Part shown: positions 1-8,500 of the stretch, one piece after another
Layout: each line of letters starts with the position of its first letter
Position numbering within the stretch: the stretch's first letter is position 1
From: Gracilaria gracilis
Taxonomy: Eukaryota; Rhodophyta; Florideophyceae; Gracilariales; Gracilariaceae
Reading direction: 5' to 3'
Assembly: GCA_030374805.1 (NCBI GenBank)
Contig: JARGSG010000001.1
Location: 434,001-498,000 of the forward strand
DNA: 64,000 nt
Program-made: the position numbers and the translations under genes
The notes under the pieces: model-generated
Seen by the model: only the letters and a program-made list of their open reading frames with translations
The model's database searches: none
What the model was told of the DNA's origin: nothing

Positions 1-2
1 CT

Positions 3-1271
3 TTCAGTGGCATGCACAATCGTGACGTTCAAGGTATGGCGCGGTGGAGCCTGGTAAATGGTTTTGTGGAAGCAATTAACCAACACCGATTATCATTTGT
101 CACTCCATCTCATGCTCTTTTTGTTGACGAATGCATGTCACGGTGGTACGCATTGGGAGGTGACTGGATCGATGTAGGCCTTCCTCACTATACAGCCTTG
201 GATCGCAAACCCGAAAATGGATTAGAAATGAAGACGGTTTGCTGTGGAAGAAGTGGCATTATGTTGAAAATTGAGCTGAATATGGGATCCCAAATGCCTG
301 CTTTAGAGTTTTCTGCAGATCATGGACATGGCACTGCAGTTCTATTACGGCTGGTGCAGCCATGGTTTGGATCCGAGGCACTAGTGTGTGCAGATTCATT
401 CTTTGCCAGTGTGCACACGGCAAATTCTCTTCTACAAAATGGACTGAGATTTACTGGAGTTATAAAAACTGCAACTCGAGGCTATCCGATGAAGCACCTT
501 TCTGAAATCACTTTATCGAACAGAAGTGAATTTGTGTCTATGGTATCAAAGGGAACTACCATTAATACCGATTTAATGGCAGTCATGTGGGTGGATAGAG
601 AACGAAGGTACTTTATATCAACTTCTGGAACAGTTAATCCTGGTACTGCTATATCGAGGGAAAGATGGAGAAGGGAAGGCAACATTTCCAAAAAGATTGA
701 ACTCGAGGTTTCTATTCCTGAAGTATGTGAGGAATATTATAAAACATGTTCAATGATCGATAGACATAATCGATCCCGTCAAGATGATTTTAAGCTTGAG
801 AAGAAAATCGAGGTGAAAGAGTGGTCTTTTCGTGTCAATTGCTCTCTACTGGCTATCTGTATCGTGAATGCTTGGAATCTTTATAAAGCATCTAGTGGTG
901 GCCGCCAATTGAAGAGCCCTGACAATTTTTATTGTGAATTAGCTGACGAACTGATCGAAAACACTTGGGATCAAACAGGTCTTATTGAAAGAAATAAGAA
1001 AGAGGTTGAACCAACTGATCCGCACCCAAAACCGGCTGGAACTGATATTCATTTGATGCAAACAAGAAAGAAGAGGAAACGAAATGACGGAAGCATATCG
1101 AAAGCTCTGTACCAAGGTCGCTGCAACTCATGTGGAGGAAATAAGAAGTCTAAGTTTATATGTTCTGACTTCCATTTAAGGAAGAACAAAGAAGTTTATT
1201 TGTGCCACACTGGTACCGGTAGAGATTGTTTTGCTCTTCATTTAGACAATTGTCACGGTGTTACGCTTTAG
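3..1271 (+). CDS. piggyBac-type transposase, 5' part outside the window
   Basis: Cut-and-paste DNA transposase of the piggyBac (DDE_Tnp_1_7) family. The frame is already open at base 3, so the N-terminus lies upstream. Counting from the Met at 12, three aspartates sit in the expected contexts: D39 in FVDE, D128 in CADSFF and D250 in MIDRHNR. The segment VMWVDRERRYFIST matches the strand before the third Asp in this family. The C-terminus (about residues 370-410) is a Cys-rich zinc-binding tail with CNSCGG, FICSD and YLCH pieces, typical of piggyBac proteins. It ends with TAG at 1269-1271. No frameshift or internal stop is visible, so this part looks recently active or preserved. I could not identify terminal repeats or TTAA target copies with confidence. 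Confidence 0.85.
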   Translation, partial: FSGMHNRDVQGMARWSLVNGFVEAINQHRLSFVTPSHALFVDECMSRWYALGGDWIDVGLPHYTALDRKPENGLEMKTVCCGRSGIMLKIELNMGSQMPALEFSADHGHGTAVLLRLVQPWFGSEALVCADSFFASVHTANSLLQNGLRFTGVIKTATRGYPMKHLSEITLSNRSEFVSMVSKGTTINTDLMAVMWVDRERRYFISTSGTVNPGTAISRERWRREGNISKKIELEVSIPEVCEEYYKTCSMIDRHNRSRQDDFKLEKKIEVKEWSFRVNCSLLAICIVNAWNLYKASSGGRQLKSPDNFYCELADELIENTWDQTGLIERNKKEVEPTDPHPKPAGTDIHLMQTRKKRKRNDGSISKALYQGRCNSCGGNKKSKFICSDFHLRKNKEVYLCHTGTGRDCFALHLDNCHGVTL

Positions 1272-1549
1272 TTGACGCACTTTATTGTACACAAGGTTGT
1301 CAACCTTCGTTTTTAGTACTAAAATGAGCATTTCTTTCATACAGAAAAAGACAGTTCAATTACCTTTAGCCCCCTACTACTTCGATCTGCGTTATTAAAC
1401 TTGCTAGATAGAATTTAACTTAAGTCGAAACAACCCCTTTAGCAAATGTCACCTTATTCTGTCTGCTGTTCAAGTGGGCGTGTGTACACGTTCTGAAGTT
1501 AAATTAACAACCAGAAGTAGTCGAGCTCCAAATGGAGTTTTAGAGTTTT

Positions 1550-1625
1550 AATAAACTCAAGCGAGGTTTGAACTCGGTCTTATTTAGCTCTGAAATGGTT
1601 TGAAACCGCTGAGCTACAGTTACGA
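1550..1625 (-). other. tRNA-like sequence with Pol III A and B boxes (degenerate tRNA or SINE)
   Basis: On the minus strand TAGCTCAGCGG (from 1616 down) fits an A box and GAGTTCAAACCTC (from 1575 down) fits a B box, at tRNA-like spacing. A possible D stem (GCTC/GAGC) and a T stem-loop with loop TTCAAAC can be drawn. The putative acceptor strands do not pair and no normal anticodon arm forms, so this is not a functional tRNA. It may be a tRNA pseudogene or the head of a tRNA-derived SINE. Confidence 0.35.
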
Positions 1626-1762
1626 GTGCTCTGGAAGTTTGTATTGCTACTTCAACTACAGCTCGGTTGGCTCTGAAGGCGCTTTTCAAATTTCAAATTT
1701 GAAAATGCCTTTTGGCATTCTGGAAATGCAATTTTTTGTTTTTTTTGGACGGCCGACGGGGC

Positions 1763-1801
1763 TGACCTCATATGAGGTCAAGCTGACCTCATATGAGGTC
1801 A
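1763..1801. repeat. Two tandem copies of an 18-bp palindrome
   Basis: TGACCTCATATGAGGTCA is a perfect palindrome at 1763-1780 and again at 1784-1801, separated by AGC and 21 bp apart start to start. Each copy could form a hairpin or bind a dimeric protein. The spacing is about two helical turns, so both copies would face the same side of DNA. Confidence 0.9.
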
Positions 1802-1907
1802 AAACTCCGGTCGAATAGACACTAGCGTTGATCCTCCCAGCATTCCCGGCGAGAGCAGTTAGGCTGCCTCTGGATGATCCGGACTTTTGGTTGGTAGAAT
1901 CCACAAC

Positions 1908-2589
1908 ATGTCTGTTGACGCAACGCCCGAGAGCGCTGGAACTGAAGTCGAGGGGCCGAATCTCCATGATCTCAGCTTTCCATCCTTGTCTGGCCTTGCT
2001 CTACGGGCAGCTGCTTACATGCTAGAACAGCCATACCTCGGTGCTCTGCCCCGCCACTTCGCCCTTCGTTCTTCCGCCATTCACCGTGCTCGCCACCCCT
2101 CCGATGTAGATTGTCTGCCGTCTATTCCGAACCATCCGCTACCGTCACCAGCTGTTTCGCCACCACAGACGAGAGATCTTGATCAGTTCTTCTATGATCT
2201 GACGCCCAATGTTCCGCATCGCGGTGCGCCCATCTCACTTGCATATTTGCACCATGCGTATTCAACGGCGCTTTCTACACCTTCTCTTGTGGTTTCCGCA
2301 ATGGAAATGATGATAGTTGAATCGAACGCACTACAACCGCCGCTGAATGCCTTGCGAGCTGTCGAAATTGGTAGGTTGCAGGATGACATTCAGGCATCGG
2401 TGGCGATATGGGCATCCGGACGGCCTCGTTCAGTTCTGGACGGGGCTCCATTTTCTGTAAAGTACTGCGTTGATGTCGCGAAACTTCCGTCATCTATCGC
2501 AACTCGACACGCACCCGTCTTTCCTGAATACAATGCAACGGTAATGGCCGCTCTGAGACGTTCAGGAATGAATCCGATTACCTCCGTCT
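1908..2589 (+). pseudogene. Amidase-signature protein, N-terminal half, cut by retrotransposon
   Basis: The frame from ATG 1908 encodes about 227 residues that match the start of amidase-signature enzymes (allophanate hydrolase, FAAH, GatA type). The helix with NALQPPLNALRAVE and then GAPFSVK (K185, the catalytic Lys position) precede CVDVAKLPSSIATRHAP. The usual Asp after VK is Tyr here. The serine-rich catalytic loop would follow but is absent: LTR A begins at 2590. An earlier in-frame TTG at 1887 is not needed. If the inversion is undone, the next host DNA is the reverse complement of 16743-16867, and the frame would stop three codons in. The gene was therefore probably decayed already, or spliced. 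A partial second copy lies at 25636-25829. Confidence 0.65.
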
Positions 2590-3439
2590 TGTGGGGCAAA
2601 GCCGGGAACGGAAAAAGAACACAAACCGCGCCAGCGGCTACGCACCCAAGGTGTTCAGCCTTGCTCCCTATTGGGGCAGAGCAGTGGCAGAACCCTCCGA
2701 TGAGGCCGACACGTGCCGGGCGTAACTCCGAGCAGCCTCTTCCTGACTTACAGACGGAGGTTGGGGGTGGCAATCGGGTTGCCAACAGGATGGATTCCAC
2801 TGGGTGTGGCGTATCCCCTAGCAAAAGGGACGAGACAGAAGGTAGCAAAATGAGCCGCACTGCGGAGCACAGACTCGTGAGAGCTGGGAATAATCCCGAG
2901 ACAAAAAGGGGCAAACCTGTACAACAGGGCGAAGTGTAGCGAAGCCGTAAGACGGGAAAACAGAAAGAGTGTATGGAAGAATGATCAATAAGAGGCCGTA
3001 ACGACGGATCGGTGCTTCTCGGTGACGGAGGTGGATAACCTGTCCGGATAAGCGGCGGTATTCCCCGGGGATGGGGCGAAAGACCGTGCGCAAGCGGAAC
3101 TCAAGCTAGAGCCAAGGCCTCGTTGAGGTTTACTTCCCCGTACAGTGGCGTCAAGTGCCGCCACTTATATAGGGCTGACAAATATCACTAAAATATCTAA
3201 GTACCCGGCACGCCGGCCAACACTACCCACGTGTACCTCCGTGGCACACTTGCAACGGCGCATCCGGTAATCGGGCGCGGGCACACACGTGTCGCGCCAA
3301 TCCTACCCTTCATACGCGGATCCCTAATCCGGGCCAAATAGGCAAATAGACTTCATAATAGTAGGAAGTTCAGCCGAAAATAACAACGGATATATGAGCG
3401 GCATCCCCCTCAGTCCCTGCCAAGGGCAATTGCTCTACA
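2590..3439 (-). repeat. LTR A, 3' LTR of element 1
   Basis: 850 bp with TG..CA ends: TGTGGGGC at 2590 and CTCTACA ending at 3439 on the plus strand. A TATA box (CTATATAAG on the minus strand, 3164-3172) marks the U3/R area. By eye LTR A is closer to LTR C (16873-17724) than to LTR B: B alone differs at about a dozen sites, A alone at about four, including a 2-bp deletion. The left flank is CGTCT (2585-2589). Confidence 0.93.
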
Positions 3440-3452
3440 TCTCCCCCTTCTC
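3440..3452 (-). other. Polypurine tract of element 1
   Basis: GAGAAGGGGGAGA on the minus strand directly abuts LTR A. It is the expected plus-strand DNA primer for reverse transcription and it fixes the inner LTR border. Confidence 0.8.
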
Positions 3453-3493
3453 AGGCTGAAACTTCCGACTCGTTCGGCTTCGCACCTCCCATC

Positions 3494-5290
3494 ATGGGCC
3501 TATATAGTCCGGACTCCGGCGGTGAGCCTAACGACCACTCGGACTCCAACAACTTGGCACTCGTACCATACTTGGCACCTTCGACTCTCATCGACACAGC
3601 GATGCCTACGAATAACAACAACACCTCCGGTAATCCCGGCGCTCCCCCAGGTGGGACTGCGCGAATGACCGCTGCCGGACCGCAGTTCCGGTCGGTACCC
3701 TTGCCTCAATCGTCGGGGGCTTCCGCTTCTGGCGCGGCGTCCGTTGCGACAGCAGCGACTCCGGATTTAGCTCCCGTGTGGGATTGGTTCCATGCTAGCG
3801 TGCCGACAAATACGGGAGGATGGCCCAGTCTTGGGAGTCTCCGCGTACGCGATCCTCACCGCCATAGCGGCCTGTTTGCACAAGCTCCGTGGTTCAATGC
3901 CGAAGCCGTTCGGAATGAAGCGTTGATCAACTCCTACAGCATTGACGGTATCCTCCCCGGAGGGCTTCCCGTTAGCGTCGTCCGCTCATGGGACTGGCTC
4001 GCCCGTATCACGGTCCATCCAAATTGTCTCTGGTATACGAGAAGCGAGAGCCTGGCGTTCGCTCGCCGGGAGATTGCCCGCATTGGGTATGCGCGACATT
4101 TTCGGGCGCCGAACGAGCATCCGGTTCCGTCCCATTACGGGTTTGACGTGGCCTACTACCGTACGTTCGGCGAGGTTGAGTACGGAGATCGACTGGCTGT
4201 TGCCTTCGACGAGATTGACCGCTATGCGGATGTCGTCCAGCCCCACCAGGATCTCATCCTGTGGGCTCGTCCGATTCTTCGGGCCGAGTTCCGGTACCTC
4301 CGCAAGTCGTCGCGGCGCGAGTTCTTTGAGGGCCTCCGTCACGAGAGGAAGTGGCGATCCCGCTTCGGGGTTCTGGTGCCGTACCAATGCTCGGAGGTTG
4401 AGCGAATCGCGGCGCGTTCCCGTCAAGGGCGATACGTTCCGCTGCCATCGTTCTGGCCTGCGGTCGAGGTCCCTCGAGGGTGCCATGTGGAGCTCCCCCC
4501 ATGCCTGACATACGTCGGGTCGTACTACATGAAGAATCCGCCGCGCGGCCTTTGGAGCATCCTTGCCACCGAATGGACTGTCCGTGTCGCGGCTTCCCTC
4601 CTCTGGGAGGCGTATGATCATTACCGGCTTTGGTTTGTGCCGGAGATGATTCGCCGATCCATTCGGAATTTGGACCTCACCGATGTGCTCGGGTCCGTCC
4701 GCAACGCGCGGGAGGTGGTGTCCTTGGTGAAGGTCATCGACGGTGTCGAGTGGGACTCCGTGCCTGCTAGTCAGGTCTCCGAGGGTATCCGTCGGGTTAC
4801 AGACCGGTCTCCCGGACGCGACGTCAACGCTGGCGACTTTGTATACTTCGACCCATGGGAATGGGAGATAGTCACAGCCGCCGAGGCGCGGGAGCGGCGT
4901 CAAGTCGAGCGGAGCATCCCAGAGGGCCATCCTCGTGGGTTCGTCTTCGTCGACGACGAGGAGGACGAGAGCCTTGATGAGGCAGGGAGCCCTATGGACC
5001 AGGGAGCGGACCAGCAGATCGACGTGATCGACGTAACCGAAGATGACGGCGGATCCGCTGATACGGTAGTGCAGGGTACGCCCAACTCGGTTGGCGCGTG
5101 GCAGGCCTCCGCTTCTGCGGGCGGGGCCGGTTCGAGTACTGACCCCCAGGCGATCGTCATCCGCAGTTTCCTTCGCGGCATGGGTGTGCCCGTGTCTGAC
5201 ACGGTGACCGACTTGGCGCAGCTGCAGGGCCTTGCGACTCAGTGGTTCGCCCAAGGTCGTGGGTCCGGTTCCGGACCGTCCGGCGTGTGA
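3494..5290 (+). CDS. Antisense ORF protein of element 1 (aORF1), unknown function
   Basis: 598 residues from ATG 3494, on the strand opposite to gag-pol, starting 54 bp inside the 3' LTR. No known fold is recognised. Residues 1-95 are low-complexity (Ser, Ala, Pro, Asn, Thr). Residues 95-450 are a Trp/Tyr/Arg-rich globular part. Residues 470-540 are acidic and contain IDVIDVTEDD (I509-D518), which resembles a SUMO-interaction motif. A Gly/Ser tail follows. It aligns with aORF2: ARSRQGRYVPLPSF against ARARQGLYVTVPEF, and VKVIDGVEWDSVP against LDTVLTVDWDQTP, with a matching Leu-rich helix near the C-terminus. The reading frame is long and unbroken although pol on the other strand has stops. Expression would probably start from antisense transcription out of the 3' LTR. 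Confidence 0.8.
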   Translation: MGLYSPDSGGEPNDHSDSNNLALVPYLAPSTLIDTAMPTNNNNTSGNPGAPPGGTARMTAAGPQFRSVPLPQSSGASASGAASVATAATPDLAPVWDWFHASVPTNTGGWPSLGSLRVRDPHRHSGLFAQAPWFNAEAVRNEALINSYSIDGILPGGLPVSVVRSWDWLARITVHPNCLWYTRSESLAFARREIARIGYARHFRAPNEHPVPSHYGFDVAYYRTFGEVEYGDRLAVAFDEIDRYADVVQPHQDLILWARPILRAEFRYLRKSSRREFFEGLRHERKWRSRFGVLVPYQCSEVERIAARSRQGRYVPLPSFWPAVEVPRGCHVELPPCLTYVGSYYMKNPPRGLWSILATEWTVRVAASLLWEAYDHYRLWFVPEMIRRSIRNLDLTDVLGSVRNAREVVSLVKVIDGVEWDSVPASQVSEGIRRVTDRSPGRDVNAGDFVYFDPWEWEIVTAAEARERRQVERSIPEGHPRGFVFVDDEEDESLDEAGSPMDQGADQQIDVIDVTEDDGGSADTVVQGTPNSVGAWQASASAGGAGSSTDPQAIVIRSFLRGMGVPVSDTVTDLAQLQGLATQWFAQGRGSGSGPSGV

Positions 5291-5578
5291 TCGAACTCCG
5301 TAGATACCAATATCTCTTGGCCCTATCATTAAATGTTTCCGGTTGCTACCGGCTTTTAGCAAATTCTCTTCATCCCTCCCCCTCCTCAGGGGGCAGCACC
5401 CCGCGAGGGGCGCCTGTTCCTAATCTAAGGGAGGTATTCCGCTTGAAGCGGCAAATTCCTGTTCTTCGACTTCCTCTTCTTAGGCTTCTTCTTCGTCTTC
5501 TTCTTCTATTCCACTGTATAGTGGCTTGTCCGCAGAAGCGGCAAATGTTCCGCGTGAGTGGCATAGCTAATGTGGGGG
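5291..5578. other. Convergent spacer between aORF1 and pol in element 1
   Basis: The stops of aORF1 (plus) and pol (minus) face each other across 288 bp. It contains a C/T-rich run (about 5465-5513, purine-rich on the pol strand) and a GC-rich potential hairpin around 5385-5420. It could hold 3' ends of both transcripts, or a secondary polypurine tract. Confidence 0.4.
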
Positions 5579-8500
5579 TTAACCCACTTGGGCTTTGTCG
5601 AGCGTGTCCGGTGTCGGCGCACTGGTCCTCCGGTGGTACTGAAGTACTTTCGAGCGGGGCAGGTGCTCGATAGGTTCGTGTGTGTCCTCCGAAGGGGGGT
5701 AGCCATACCAGCGGACTTGGTATACTAGCTCTCCAGTAGAGTCTAGGCCGTGTTTGACTATACGGTCCACTACGAACTCGCGTTCGTAGACACTCCGCTC
5801 TGGCGCCTTGACCAGTGGGTCCTCGCCAGAGGCGTTCGATGGGTCCTCGTTAGCGGGGCGGACTGCTCTTCCACTGTCGTGGCGATCGCGGGTGATGGCC
5901 TTCGACTTCCGTCTAGGCGGCAATGCATCCTGTACACCAGGTCTCGGTTGCGCTCCCCAGGGAGCTCCTCGGAGGGTTACGCTCCCCGGTGAGGGGTCTG
6001 GAGCCACTTGCTTCTGTGGTTGCTGTGGGATCCCGTCTGGACGGACTGCGAGCTTCCGGTGTTCCGGCGAGATCGTCCCAATCGACGGGAAACCAACCTC
6101 CGTGTGAGGGGCTAGCGAGCGGTGTTCCGTTACGCCCGTTGACGACGGTTCGCCGCCTACGGCAGACTGTGTGGTACCAACCGTCGCGGCGCCGTGGTGA
6201 GCCGTATCAATTACGGATCTCCCGGTTTTTGACGGCTCATCACTCTCCGTGGCACGCGTGTGCCCACGGCGTGCGTTGTCACACGCATTGTCATCCTTCA
6301 AGGGAGGCGGTTCATCCACTGTGCGTGGCCCGTGTCGCGCCGTGCGCGCGCCCAACTTAATTGGCTTCTGTCCACCTAGAGTGGTGTCCACCTGTACTGA
6401 TGGGGCCGTCTGCTCTGCGGTTCGCGTGCCATTATCGACCAAGTCGATTGCACCTCCCAAACTTGGGTCTGCCGTCACAGCACGGTCTTTAACAACCAAT
6501 TTCTCTTCCGAATGATCGGTCTCCTCCGCTGTCGGGGCAACATCGGTCTCCTCTCCATTCCGTAGTAGCGGTGCGTCGCCGGGTGTGCTCCCGGACGTCG
6601 GGTTTTGAACGGCGCCGCTGCTGTTGCGGGTCTGCGCGTCCTCCGTGGGCGATGGCAATGAGCCAGCGACAACTTCCACTTCGTGGCCCGCCGTGTCTGA
6701 GTGCGCATCCCGTTTGGGCGTAGTCTCTCTAAGTGAGGACTCCGCTTGCAGCGGCGACGATGAAGACCATAACTGGGCATCCCGTGACATTGAGCTCTCG
6801 ACGGGGCGCTTACTGTCACACGTCCGTGCGTTCTCCGTCCGCGACGGCAAAGCAACCCCCACTCCGTTCCTGGCGGTGTCCCGCGAGGGTGCAGTATCCG
6901 TTTGCAACGGCGTAGACTGCAAAGAAGCAGCGCAACCAGAATGAGCGTCCCCCTGCCCCTCCTCAGCTGGAGCGGCGGGGCCCGGAGCGATAATCCCAGT
7001 AGTGGGCACGATGCGTGTGTGCACATACGCATCTGGCCCAATTTTCGGGGTAGGTTCCGATTCCGTAGGGAGGTCGACCAGACCGCGCGCGGCGTGCGGT
7101 AGAATTGACAGGCCGAGCGGAGCGTCCCTGCTAATAGCCAGAGGCGCTGCCGGGGTAGTATCCGACCTGGTCGGTCCGGGATGGGCTTCTTGCACGGTGG
7201 GTTCCGGCGGTGGGGCCGGCGTAACGCGATCACGCGAGAAGCGTTCGTGTTCACCCTTAACGTCAAGGACAACCGTTGTATCGGTAGTAGAAATAACCCT
7301 GTAAGGGCCGTCCGCTATCGGGGAAAGTTTATGGCGTTTCTCTTTTTCCGGATTGTAGTATTCTTTCCGGAGAAATACATAGCCACCTTCCCTGATGTGT
7401 GGGGCATTCTTTCGCACACGTGCGTCGAAGTTCCGCTTGTAGGCGGCTTGTGCCTTAGCGATTTGCTGCCCAACTACGGGAATGATTTGCTTCAGCCATT
7501 GCTTCCAGGCGTCCCTGTGTAGACGGGGTGAAGGGAACTTATCCAGCGTAAATTGGGGCTCGACAGCCACCGATGGTGGGACACGCGATAAGACCAGTTC
7601 GAACGGAGAGATCTGGGTAGTGCGATGTACCTGCGTATTGTAGGCATATGTCACCGCATCGGTGTAGAGATCCCATTCCGACGGGTGGTCGGCGACAAAG
7701 GTTCGCAGCGCATTCAGCGTGGTGCGATTGAAGCGCTCCACCTGGCCGTTACTTTGCGGATGGTAGGTCGTAGTAAACCAGTTCTTAATGTCCAGTATTC
7801 GAGACACGTCCTGGAAGAACTTCGCAGTGAATTGCGACCCATTATCCGATAGTAACTCAATCGGCGGTCCGTAGACAAACACCCAGTGGGTTAAGAACGC
7901 TTGCGCGACCGCACTGGCGGTGATCTTCGTCAGCGGAACTGTCCGCACGAGCTTCGAAAAGCGGTCGGTTATGACGAGTAAAAACCGATTACCTCGGCGA
8001 GTCCGAATAAACTCACCGAGTATGTCAATCGCCACGAACTCAAGTGGGGCCCTTGCGGGGAAGAGTACCTACTGTTTGGAGTATTTCCGCAGTTTGACGC
8101 GGTTCTTTGCACAACCAGAGCATCCAAGAGCAGTGGTGTACGCATCGAATGCCATAGCTGGCCAATAGAAGTCCTTCCTGAGGGTGTAGTACAACTTCCT
8201 TCCACCAGGGTGGGCCGACAACTTCGCGTAATGCGACAAATGCAAGACTCGAGATTGAAGCGAGTGAGGTACCACAATCTGTGGTCGGTCAGTAACCGTT
8301 CGAACCAAGAATCCTTGGTCGTTCATGACAAAAGGCAGTTGAGCTCCACCGTTCAGACGGGCGCGCACCCCACTGCAGAACGGGTCCGTATACTGTTCCC
8401 GGATCAGTTCTTCCGGTGTTATCGGCACGAATGATCCCGGTACTGGCTCCGTATCTGAAACGGCTAAGACAGCGTCATAGACGTCCCATCCCTCCAAATC

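Larger units (their letters stand above)
1272..1907. other. Non-coding strip rich in palindromes
   Basis: This is the spacer between the piggyBac ORF and the amidase fragment. No convincing coding frame is seen. It holds a tRNA-like stretch on the minus strand (1550-1625), short AT-rich hairpins around 1520-1560 and 1690-1704, and two tandem copies of an 18-bp palindrome (1763-1801). The density of self-complementary sequence suggests the end of a transposon (piggyBac or a small non-autonomous element). Confidence 0.5.

Noticed and set aside
2590-3439. LTR-internal frames at 2818-3093, 13377-13802 and 17219-17494 as a conserved small gene
   Set aside because: They recur only because the LTR is repeated; there is no independent coding evidence.
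3986-5362. 458-residue minus-strand frame opposite aORF1
   Set aside because: It would be sense to the element, but it shows no motif, no ATG context, and no counterpart in element 2. The plus-strand frame carries the conserved blocks.
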